Origin: Chloroflexota bacterium
GTDB lineage: Bacteria > Chloroflexota > Limnocylindria > Limnocylindrales > CSP1-4
Length of the DNA stretch: 7,646 bases
Direction: 5' to 3'
Assembly: GCA_021789355.1 (NCBI GenBank)
Contig: JAJYJR010000269.1
Span: 1-7,646, forward strand
The position numbers and the translations under genes are program-made. Every line of letters begins with the position of its first letter. The first letter of the stretch is position 1. The notes under the pieces are model-generated. The model did not search any database and was not told the origin of the DNA. It saw only the letters and a list, made by a program, of their open reading frames with translations. Positions 1-6,900 of the stretch are shown here, piece by piece.

Positions 1-2
1 CG

Positions 3-242
3 TGGACCGGACGGGAGCAGTTCGTGGCCCGCTATGCGGGGAGCGCACAGGTGGGCGCAGCGCAGGCGTCGACGCTGGCGGACGTGGGCATCGCCCATGC
101 GGCCCAGCAGGCGCCGACTCCAGAACCGCTCTCCGGTGTCGGCCAGGCGACCGTGCTCGCGATCGGAATCGCCGTCGTCGCAGTCTGGCTTCTGCTCGCG
201 GCCCAGATCCTCCGCGTGTGGCGCATCAGAGGGCGTCCGTAG
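3..242 (+). CDS. 3' end of an unrecognised protein with a C-terminal membrane helix (partial)
   Basis: The frame is open from the left edge of the window and ends at TAG 240-242, giving 79 residues. Residues 1-47 are Ala/Gln-rich and fairly hydrophilic. Residues 48-70 form one clear hydrophobic helix (ATVLAIGIAVVAVWLLLAAQ). The chain ends in a short basic tail (RVWRIRGRP), which by the positive-inside rule should lie in the cytoplasm. A GTG at 24 could be a start, but the open frame continues upstream of it with plausible residues (WTGREQF), so a gene entering from outside is more likely. I do not recognise the family, and the single helix with basic tail is all that can be said. It could be the last helix of a larger membrane protein or a small anchored protein. 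The decayed TetR remnant begins about 75 bases downstream on the same strand, so the two may once have been neighbours. Confidence 0.5.
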   Translation, partial: WTGREQFVARYAGSAQVGAAQASTLADVGIAHAAQQAPTPEPLSGVGQATVLAIGIAVVAVWLLLAAQILRVWRIRGRP

Positions 243-314
243 CGGCGACTCCGGCTGCGGTCACCTCGGTTACTGACCCGACGCCCGGGGCGCTGCAAAC
301 CGACCGGCCGGAAC

Positions 315-550
315 GTCGTCCGCCACGGCCAGCGGGTGGGCGAGTTCCGGGCGGATCGCGACCCGGAGGCGATGGCCCGCGCCATCTTCGCCTCGATCGT
401 TGGTCTCGACGCGCTTTCGTTACTGATGTCCGGGGGAGCGACTTCGAAGAGCGCAACGAGGAGGCTCATCGAGCTGATCCTCGGCGGACTTCTCGCCTCG
501 CCTCCTGCCCTGGGCTCCAGTCAGTGGGTTACCAAGGAGGGTCGCGATGA
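315..550 (+). pseudogene. TetR-family regulator remnant: C-terminal half only
   Basis: Seen: the frame through 336 encodes GEFRADRDPEAMARAIFAS followed by a helix (IVGLDALSLLM) and a final helix (RRLIELILGGLLAS). This is the typical end of the ligand-binding and dimerisation domain of TetR regulators, in which a Gly-x-Phe-x-x-Asp-x-Asp-Pro segment precedes a helix running into a Gly-Leu region. The N-terminal helix-turn-helix is missing: only about 75 bases separate the previous stop codon from the start of the similarity, and they encode nothing TetR-like. The frame then runs past the expected end to a stop at 777-779. A neighbouring frame ends at TGA 548-550, which would overlap the downstream ATG as ATGA. 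Inference: the gene lost its 5' part, and a small indel near its end moved it off the original stop. Without a DNA-binding domain it cannot act as a normal repressor. The family call is fairly good; the exact limits are uncertain. Confidence 0.5.
534..540 (+). promoter_or_regulatory. Strong Shine-Dalgarno sequence for the nitroreductase-like gene
   Basis: AAGGAGG at 534-540 lies six bases before ATG 547 and is a near-perfect complement to the 3' end of 16S rRNA. It is the strongest ribosome binding site in the window and fixes the start of the gene at 547, although that gene is now broken. Confidence 0.65.
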
Positions 551-786
551 CGAAAACGACCGGAACGACTGCTCGCGATCTCGAATGCAGACCTTCGCGG
601 CTCGCGCGAGTGCTGAACCGGCGGGTGGCGCGCACTACGACGCCGGACAGGGTGCTGCGGGTTCACCGGTAGCTGTACGAGCGGACCGACGGGCGCGTCG
701 GGCACACCCTCATCGGGGCACCAACGCTTTCGCGGGCAGCCTCGGGCCTCAGACGGCGGCGGGTCCAGCCGACCAATAGCCGGTAG
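547..786 (+). pseudogene. Deazaflavin (F420)-dependent nitroreductase-like gene, interrupted by an in-frame stop
   Basis: From ATG 547 the frame encodes 41 residues (MTKTTGTTARDLECRPSRLA, then RVLNRRVART and on to RVLRVHR), then TAG at 670-672. The same frame continues for 37 codons to TAG 784-786 with recognisable sequence: LYERTDGRVGHTLIGAPTL, then a degenerate stretch ending PTNSR. Family knowledge: Ddn-like deazaflavin-dependent oxidoreductases, about 130-150 residues long, carry an L/MYRR-x-G-G-x-x-G segment, then Pro-x-x-Leu-Leu, then a TTGRRTGQPRTN-like F420-binding motif. The order here matches, but that last motif is eroded (ASGLRRRRVQPTNS) and the C-terminal half is not recognisable. 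Intact relatives use F420H2 to reduce quinones or nitro compounds, often at the membrane. A TetR gene directly upstream is a common arrangement for such enzymes. I infer a decaying gene. Readthrough of the TAG is much less likely because the second half is also eroded. Confidence 0.45.
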
Positions 787-1242
787 CCCATTCCTGGTGG
801 ACCTGATCACCGGTAGCGTCGCGCCCTGGCCTGCGCCCGCTGTCATCCGCGTGCCCAGGACGTCTCCGCCGCCCGCGCGGTGCGAGCTAGCCGACGAGAG
901 CGATCTCGGCCGCCGGTATCCATGCGCCCGAGCGCGATGCTCGCCGAGATCCTGCAGGATGGGGTGCGCGCCGTCGTGCGGTTCATCCAGCCGCCGACGA
1001 TGGGCGCGGGTCATCGTGGCCGACCTCGTCGGCGTGAGCGGGCCTGACAGCCGCGCAGAGAGCAGCTGGAGCCGTCCGGCGACTCCGCGCGGCGGCGGAC
1101 GGCTCCCGGCCCGCGTGGCACCTCCGCTTGACGAACGCGCGGATCTCGCGATCGTCGGACGGCGGGCTCGATACGGTCCCGACCAGGGCCGGCAGTAGGG
1201 AGCGCAACCGCACGCACGAAGGTACATTCACGACGTTCCCTT

Positions 1243-1268
1243 CACAGCGGCCGACGACACAGCGGCCG
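1243..1268. repeat. Direct repeat CACAGCGGCCG, two copies 15 bases apart
   Basis: CACAGCGGCCG occurs at 1243-1253 and again at 1258-1268. It lies immediately left of the 18-base tandem duplication, so two different short duplications sit side by side. Function is unknown; this could be replication slippage or a pair of binding sites. Confidence 0.5.
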
Positions 1269-1273
1269 CGATA

Positions 1274-1309
1274 CCCGTTGACACCGACATACCCCTTGAC
1301 ACCGACACC
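1274..1309. repeat. 18-base tandem duplication containing TTGACACCGACA
   Basis: CCCGTTGACACCGACATA (1274-1291) is followed directly by CCCCTTGACACCGACACC (1292-1309). The 12-base core TTGACACCGACA is identical at 1278-1289 and 1296-1307. Each copy contains a perfect TTGACA hexamer. Tandem sites of this kind can bind a response regulator or other activator, but no paired -10 box is visible, so a regulatory role is only a possibility. Confidence 0.6.
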
Positions 1310-1483
1310 GCGTGAGCGCACCGTCCGCTCCGACGAGTCAGCCCTCCCTTCGGTTGTCGATCCGCGGAAGGCCGATTGCGCGCAGCTCGCCCCCGGGGAT
1401 GACATGAGCGAACTTCGCCAACTGGGTCCTCGACGCTCCCCGCATCGAGTTAGGCGGATTCGGGCCTTGGGGCGCAACGTCAT

Positions 1484-1503
1484 CGGCCGCGGTCGAGCGG
1501 CCG
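1484..1503. repeat. Perfect GC-rich inverted repeat
   Basis: CGGCCGC (1484-1490) and GCGGCCG (1497-1503) are perfect inverted copies around a six-base loop (GGTCGA). The following TCTTCCC is pyrimidine-rich but not a true U-tract. It could be a weak terminator for transcription arriving from the left, or a chance result of high GC. Confidence 0.35.
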
Positions 1504-1607
1504 TCTTCCCGCACGACCGCGACCACCGCTCCACGGCGTCCGCTGCTCGGCCTGTCGAGATCCGCCAGGCGTTCGACACACCCAGATCGGGTCCTGCCGG
1601 AGCCTGG

Positions 1608-1628
1608 CCCCCCCAGCTCTGGGCGGGG
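1608..1628. repeat. Strong C-run/G-run hairpin in the kinase leader
   Basis: CCCC (1608-1611) can pair with GGGG (1625-1628) and CCC (1612-1614) with GGG (1621-1623), with one bulged C at 1624 and an inner A-T pair closing a four-base loop. This makes a very stable stem about 140 bases before the kinase start. No U-run follows, so it is not a classical terminator. It may be a leader structure, or it may lie upstream of an unrecognised transcription start. Confidence 0.35.
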
Positions 1629-1721
1629 GAGACGGCGGACCTGGCTGTCCGGGTGGTCGATGCCCTGGTCGCGTCGAACGAGCTCGATGCGGCATCGGGG
1701 ACGGCGCAGCCGGGCCGTGTC

Positions 1722-1741
1722 GGGGTGCTGGGCGCCACCCC
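1722..1741. repeat. Hairpin just upstream of the kinase start
   Basis: GGGGTG (1722-1727) and CACCCC (1736-1741) form a six-pair stem around an eight-base loop. It ends 29 bases before ATG 1771, close enough to affect translation start if it is in the mRNA. The evidence is only the base pairing. Confidence 0.3.
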
Positions 1742-1770
1742 CGCCGGCCGCCCCTGCGGGAACTGACCCG

Positions 1771-3564
1771 ATGGCGGCGGCGGACACCCCCATGGTGGAG
1801 GTCGCTGCCCGCGCGGCCGAGGAAGGCAGCACGGGCCAGCCGGCGAGGCTGGGACCGCTCGAGCGCATACTGGCGCTCGGGCATGGGCGCTTCGTCGCGT
1901 TCTATGCCCTGGTCAGCTTCGTCATTCTCGTCGCGCTTGCGGGCTCGGCCCTGCTGTTTGCGAGCGCCGCGCTGCGCGATCAGGTCGACCGCGGACTGCG
2001 CTCCAGCGCGAGCGCGAGCGCGAGCTATCTGGACCTCTCGTTACGCGCCCGGTCGGACGTCCTGGTGGCCTTCGCTGAGCGCCCGAGCTTGTCCCAGGCC
2101 CTCGCCGGGGGGCGACTCGACCCGTCTGGTCGGGCCTACGTCGACGATCTCCTGGCGCAACTGCAGACCTCGGTCGACGGCGCCTACAGCACCTGGCTCA
2201 CGACCCCGACCGGGACGCTCCTCGACGTCTGGCCTGCACAACCGGCGCTCATCGGCGCGGACTTTGCCTACCGCGACTGGTTCCATGGCGCGTTGGCCAC
2301 GACGGGCGCCTATCTCTCGCGCGCCTACGTCAGCGCGACGCCCGCGCACGCGCTGGTGGTGGCCGAGGCGACGCGCGTCACCGATGCCAGCGGCCACCTG
2401 CTGGGCGTCGCGGCGGTCGCCTTCGACCTGACTCGGCTGCAGCAGTTCGTCGGTTCGTTCGAGGCGGCCGGGGGCGTCGAGCTGCTCGTCGCCGACCAGG
2501 GTGGCACGCTCGTGACGACGCCGGGCGGTGGCACCGCCACGCTCGTGCCGGCGAGCGGACCCGACGTGTCGGCGGCCCTGCGGGGTCGCAGCGGGACGGA
2601 CGACAGCGACCCGCACACCCTCGCGGCGTACGCACCCCTGCCCTGGGCGCACTGGGCGCTGGTCGCGCAGCTCCCCACGGCGGATGCCCTGCGCGGGCTC
2701 GTCCCCCTGCAGCGCGCCGTCCTGCTGACCGCTGGGGTGCTCGCCCTCCTCAACCTGGGCCTGGTCCTGCTGCTGTATGCGGCCCTGCGGCGGCGTGCCG
2801 TCGCCGAGGCCGCGGTGGTGGCGGCGAACCTAGGTCTCGAGGCACAGGTGGCGCAACGCACGGTGGCCCTGGCCTCGGCCAACCGCGAGCTCGAGGCGTT
2901 CAGCTACTCGGTCAGCCACGACCTGCGCGCGCCGCTGCGCGCGATCGACGGCTTCAGCCAGATCCTGCTCGACGACCACGCCGCCGGTTTCGACGAGGAG
3001 GGGCGGCGGGTGCTGGGGGTGATCCTGCGCAACGTGAAGCAGATGGGCCTGCTCATCGACGACCTGCTGGCCTTCGCCCGGGTCGCCCGCCAGAACGTGC
3101 AGCGCGCGCCGGTCGACATGGACGGCCTCGCTCGTGCGGTGGCCGCGGAGCTGCGTAGGGCAGAGCCAGGTCGAACCATCGAGGTTGCCATCGCAGAGCT
3201 GTGCACGGTGCCCGGCGACGCGGCGCTGCTCCGCCAGGTGTGGGCCAACCTGCTGGGGAATGCGATCAAGTTCACGCGCCCGGTGGCGCAGGCCCGCATC
3301 GAGGTGCGCTGCGAGCAGGCCAGCGGCGCCTGCCGGTACACCGTGCGCGACAACGGCGTCGGCTTCGACCCAGCCTACGCCGACAACCTGTTCCGGCCCT
3401 TCTCGCGCCTGCACCCGAGCGCCGAGTTCGAGGGCACCGGCATCGGCCTGGCCATCGTGGCCCGCATCGTGGCGCGCCATGGCGGCACGGTCTGGGCAGA
3501 CGGGGCGCCCGGGCAGGGCGCCACCTTCGGGTTCAGCGTGCCCGAGCAGCTGGAGACGAGATGA
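1771..3564 (+). CDS. Membrane sensor histidine kinase with extracellular dCache-type domain
   Basis: Predicted to sense a small extracellular ligand and pass phosphate to the two receiver proteins encoded downstream. The protein has 597 residues from ATG 1771. Order: a short cytoplasmic head; membrane helix at about 41-65; extracellular double-Cache sensor at about 70-310 with the core YRDWFHGALATTGAYLSRAY at 167-186; membrane helix at about 314-337; coiled coil at about 342-375; HisKA with phosphoacceptor His383 (YSVSHDLRAPLRAIDGFSQ); and HATPase with Asn497 (NLLGNAIKFT), the DNGVGFD box at 527-533 and GTGIGLAIV at 555-563. All kinase boxes are intact. The kinase core resembles that of cyanobacterial phytochromes and relatives. 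There is no HAMP or PAS domain between membrane and kinase. The start is uncertain: ATG 1771 has only a weak GGGA upstream (1758-1761), ATG 1792 is equally possible, and the frame is open further upstream with non-protein-like composition. The stop overlaps the next start as ATGA, so translation is probably coupled. Confidence 0.93.
   Translation: MAAADTPMVEVAARAAEEGSTGQPARLGPLERILALGHGRFVAFYALVSFVILVALAGSALLFASAALRDQVDRGLRSSASASASYLDLSLRARSDVLVAFAERPSLSQALAGGRLDPSGRAYVDDLLAQLQTSVDGAYSTWLTTPTGTLLDVWPAQPALIGADFAYRDWFHGALATTGAYLSRAYVSATPAHALVVAEATRVTDASGHLLGVAAVAFDLTRLQQFVGSFEAAGGVELLVADQGGTLVTTPGGGTATLVPASGPDVSAALRGRSGTDDSDPHTLAAYAPLPWAHWALVAQLPTADALRGLVPLQRAVLLTAGVLALLNLGLVLLLYAALRRRAVAEAAVVAANLGLEAQVAQRTVALASANRELEAFSYSVSHDLRAPLRAIDGFSQILLDDHAAGFDEEGRRVLGVILRNVKQMGLLIDDLLAFARVARQNVQRAPVDMDGLARAVAAELRRAEPGRTIEVAIAELCTVPGDAALLRQVWANLLGNAIKFTRPVAQARIEVRCEQASGACRYTVRDNGVGFDPAYADNLFRPFSRLHPSAEFEGTGIGLAIVARIVARHGGTVWADGAPGQGATFGFSVPEQLETR
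2005..2025 (+). repeat. Six-base microsatellite inside the kinase gene
   Basis: AGCGCG is repeated three and a half times and encodes Ser-Ala-Ser-Ala-Ser-Ala-Ser (residues 79-85). It lies just after the first membrane helix, at the start of the first sensor helix. Slippage in whole units would keep the reading frame but change the length of this helix by two residues. Confidence 0.7.
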
Positions 3565-3998
3565 ACGCCCAACCGATCGAGATCCTGCTCGTGGAGGACA
3601 ACCCCGACGATGTCGAGCTGACCCTGCGGGCCCTGCGCACGCGTAATCTGGCCAACCGGGTGAAGGTCGTCTCCGACGGGGTCGAGGCCCTCGCGTACCT
3701 GCGGCCCGACGACGACGCGCCCGCCCCCCCGGACGGCGATCCCAAGCTCGTGCTGCTCGATCTCAAGCTGCCGCGCTTGGGCGGGCTTGACGTGCTGCGC
3801 CGCCTCAAGGCATCGCCGCGGACGCGCACCATCCCGGTCGTGATCCTGACCTCCTCGCGCGAGGAGCGCGACCTCGTCGCGAGCTACGAACTCGGGGTCA
3901 ACAGCTACATCGTCAAGCCGGTCGACTTCGAGCAGTTCACGCACGCCGTGGGCGAGCTCGGCCTCTACTGGCTGCTCCTCAACAAGGTGCCCGAGTGA
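3561..3998 (+). CDS. Stand-alone Rcp1-like response regulator (receiver only)
   Basis: A 145-residue single receiver domain with no output domain, expected to take phosphate from the upstream kinase. Seen: the acidic pocket Glu12-Asp13 (LLVEDNPDD), phosphoacceptor Asp67 (VLLDLKLPRLGG), Thr97 (VVILTSS) and Lys119-Pro120 (YIVKPVDFEQF). The loop before the phosphoacceptor strand carries an Asp/Pro-rich insertion (DDDAPAPPDGDP, residues 50-61). This insertion and the FxxAVxxLGLYWLLLN end are typical of Rcp1-type regulators, which partner phytochrome-like kinases and act as dimers. The start ATG 3561 overlaps the kinase stop (ATGA) and has GGAG at 3552-3555. The stop overlaps the next gene's GTG (GTGA). 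With no output domain, it probably works by protein contact, as a phosphate sink, or as a relay intermediate. Choosing among these is inference. Confidence 0.93.
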   Translation: MNAQPIEILLVEDNPDDVELTLRALRTRNLANRVKVVSDGVEALAYLRPDDDAPAPPDGDPKLVLLDLKLPRLGGLDVLRRLKASPRTRTIPVVILTSSREERDLVASYELGVNSYIVKPVDFEQFTHAVGELGLYWLLLNKVPE

Positions 3999-6900
3999 AC
4001 GAGTCGCCGCGCCTGCGCGTCCTGTTGGTCGAGGATTCGGCCGAGGACGCCGAGCTGATCCTGCGCGCCATGCGCGGAGCCGGGCTCGAGCTCGAACCCC
4101 GAGTGGTGGCGGACGAGGTTGCCCTGCGTGCCGCCCTGACGGTCTTCGTGCCACAGCTCGTGCTGGTGGACTGGACCGTGCCGGGCTTCTCGGGCGCGGC
4201 GGCGGCGATCATTGCGCGCGAGTGGGACGCGCGGGTGCCCCTGATCCTCGTCTCGGGTACTGTCGGCGACCAGCTCGTGGTCCAGGGCCTGCGCATCCAC
4301 GCCACGGATTACGTCTCCAAGCGCCACCTCGAGGCCCTCGGGCCCGCGGTCCGGCGGGCCGTGCGGGAGGAGGCCGCACGGCGCGACCAGGCGCGCTTGG
4401 CGGCCGAATTGGCCGCGGCGCAGGATGCCGTCCGCGCCTCGGAGGAGCGCCTGCGCGCGTCGCTCGACGCGATGCACGACCCGTTCCTGGTGTGCAGCGC
4501 TGTGCGGGACGAGGCCGGCACGATCCGCGGGTTCCGGGTGACTTACGCCAACTCGGCGGCCGCCGTGTTCATGGGTCAGGCGCCCGACCGGTTCGCCGAC
4601 GGGCGCGCCCACGAGCTGCCGCTCGACCTGGGCCACCACGCGTTCTCCACACGGCTCGTCGACGTCGTCGAGACCGGGCAGGGATGGTCCGGTGAGAACG
4701 TCGCGGTCACCGTGCCGGGCCCGGCCGGCGCTGGCCGCGAGGCCACCGTGAACATCCAGATCGCCAAGACCGGCGACGGCTTGTTCGCGGTCTGGCAGGA
4801 CGTCACCGAACGGCGCCGGCTCGCCCTCGAGCGGGAGCGCCTCGCGGCCGCGGTCGAGCAGGCGACCAGCGGGATGGTCATCACCGACCCTGAGTTGCGG
4901 GTGGCGTACGCCAACGCGGCCTACGCCGTGAGCGTGGGCCGGGAGCCGTCCGAGCTCGTCGGGCTGCCCGTCAGAGAGGTGGCGTCGATCGGCCTCGACC
5001 CGACGACGGTGAGCGCGATGGCCGCTGCCGTGGAGGCCGGCCAGCCCTGGGCCAGCGAGGCCGATCACCGCTTTCCGGACGGCTCCGTGCACCGCTTCGA
5101 CATCAGCGTCCACCCTGTCCACGACGCCGGTGGGGCCATCGCGGGCTGGGTCAGCGAGATCCGCGACGTGACCAAGCGCCATGTGGCCCTGCGGGAGATG
5201 CACCGCCTCTCCAGCGCGATCGAGCAGTCGCCCGACGGCGTCATCATCGTGGGCGCCGACCTGCGGATTGCCTACGCCAACATGGCATTTGCGGCCGACC
5301 TGGGCGGGGAACCGTCGGCGCTAGTGAGGCGGAACGTGTTCGAGGTGCTGGACGGGGTCCTCGACGCGCCCACGATCGCCGCCCTCGCAGAGGTCGCTCG
5401 CGCGGCAGGGCCTTGGCTCGGTGAAGTCCCACGGCGGCTCGCCGACGGGACGGTGGGGCCCGTGCAGATCAGGGTCACGCCGCTGCACGCCGCTGACGGC
5501 GCGCTGCAGGAGTACGTGGTCACCTCCCGCGACGTCAGCGAGTTGCGCGCCACGCAGGCTGAGCGAGATCGTCTGGCCACTGCCGTCGAGCAGGCGGCCG
5601 ACTTCGTCGTCGTGAACGACCGGGACGGGGTCGTCCAGACCGTCAACCCCGCCTTCGAGCGCCTGACCGGGTACTCGGCAGCCGCGGCGCGCGGCCAAGC
5701 GGTGGCGAGTCTCCTGCGCAGCGGCGTCGACCCCTCCGAGGTCTATGCGACGCTCGATGATGCACTCCGTCGCGGCGAGGTCTGGTCGGGCCACCTAGCC
5801 GAGCGACGGGCGGACGGAAGCCTCCTCGATGTGGACCTGTCGATCTCGCCGATCCGGGACGCGACGGGCGCCCTGATCGGCACGGTCGAGATCGGGCGCG
5901 ATCGGACCCGCGAGCGCGAGCTGGAGCGTCAGGCCGAGCGCGAGGCGCAGATCCGCGCGGCGCTCACTGAAAGCCTGGCACGCACCCCCGCGGACGCGAC
6001 GCTCGAGCAGGCGGCCCAGGCAGTCTGCGATGTGCTGGTGACGTTGCCCAGCATCGACGTGGCCGAGGTCCAGGCCTTCGTCAATGACAGGGACGTCGTA
6101 CTCCTGGCGGTGGCGGCACCGCCCGGGTACCCCGCGGTCGCCGGCACCCACCTGCCCGCGATCGGTGCGGCGCGCGTGCGCGAGCGCACGGGCGAGGGTC
6201 CCTGGGCCGCGTTCGTGGCCGACGATCCTGCGGGTGGTTGGATTCCGGGCGCCCATGCGGCGGGCCTTCGGGCCCTCGCTTACGGTCCCGTCGTGCATGG
6301 CGCTGACCGTGTGGGCGCCCTCGCCATCGGGACGTTCGACGCGGAGTTCGCGCAGATCCTCGTGGAGCAGATGCCGGGCGTGGTGGTGTTCAGCGCCACA
6401 GCGAGCGCGCGGTTGGCTGAGCATATTCATCGGTGGCGTCTGGAGGTGGGGCTGCGCGCGGCACTGCGCGCAGCTCTTTCCTCCCGATCGTTCCATCCGG
6501 TCTTCCAGCCCATCGTCGATCTTGGGACAGGGGAGGCTCTGGGCTACGAGGCGCTCACCCGCTTCGACTCGGGCCAGCGCCCGGACCTCTGCTTCGCCGA
6601 TGCCTGGTCGGTGGGTTTGGGACCCGACCTCGAGCTCGCCACGCTCGAGGTCGCGGTGGCGGCGGGGCAGGGGCTGCCCGCGGGTCGCTGGCTCGATCTC
6701 AACGTCTCGCCCCGTCTGCTCGCGGATCCCGGGCGCCTGGCGGGTGTGCTCCGGGGCGCCGGGCGGCCCCTCGTGCTCGAGATCACCGAGCATGAGGTGA
6801 TCGACGACTACGGCGCCCTCCGCGAGGCGATCCGGCCGCTGGGGAATGACGTGCGTGTCGCCGTCGACGACGCGGGGGCCGGGGTCGCCAACTTCGGCCA

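Larger units (their letters stand above)
787..1770. other. About 1 kb without a supportable gene; leader region of the signalling operon
   Basis: Open frames exist on both strands but none shows convincing family motifs, a good ribosome binding site or consistent codon use; most are side effects of high GC. What can be seen is a pair of 11-base direct repeats at 1243-1268, an 18-base tandem duplication at 1274-1309, and GC-rich hairpins at 1484-1503, 1608-1628 and 1722-1741. The left part may contain the unrecognisable tail of the nitroreductase-like pseudogene. The right part should contain the promoter and 5' leader of the kinase operon, because no other gene lies between. I could not identify a convincing -35/-10 pair: the two TTGACA hexamers at 1278 and 1296 have no matching -10 element at normal spacing. 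Confidence 0.5.

Noticed and set aside
922..1047. Small plus-strand frame of 41 codons containing AEILQDGVRAVVRFIQPP
   Set aside because: The middle part looks protein-like, but there is no good ribosome site and the end is a run of Arg codons. It may be a fragment of a decayed gene, but I cannot name it.
1278..1320. Sigma-70-type promoter using TTGACA at 1278 or 1296
   Set aside because: The -35 hexamers are perfect, but no TAnnnT-like -10 sequence lies 16-19 bases downstream of either one.
529..1738. Long minus-strand open frames across the 5' gap
   Set aside because: They are Arg/Ser/Pro-rich without motifs and overlap the better supported TetR and nitroreductase-like remnants.
1128..1766. 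A 212-codon plus-strand open frame in the operon leader
   Set aside because: No recognisable motif or ribosome site; it is Arg/Pro-rich, crosses the tandem repeats (which it would read as YPLTPT twice), and competing frames are equally open.
1660..1770. Longer kinase version starting at ATG 1660
   Set aside because: The extra 37 residues are Arg/Pro-rich, have no ribosome site and contain no expected signal or domain. ATG 1771 or 1792 leads more naturally into the first membrane helix.
3965..5203. A 412-codon minus-strand open frame
   Set aside because: It lies entirely opposite the receiver and PAS-coding part of the phosphodiesterase gene, whose domains are unmistakable. Its composition is that of a shadow frame.
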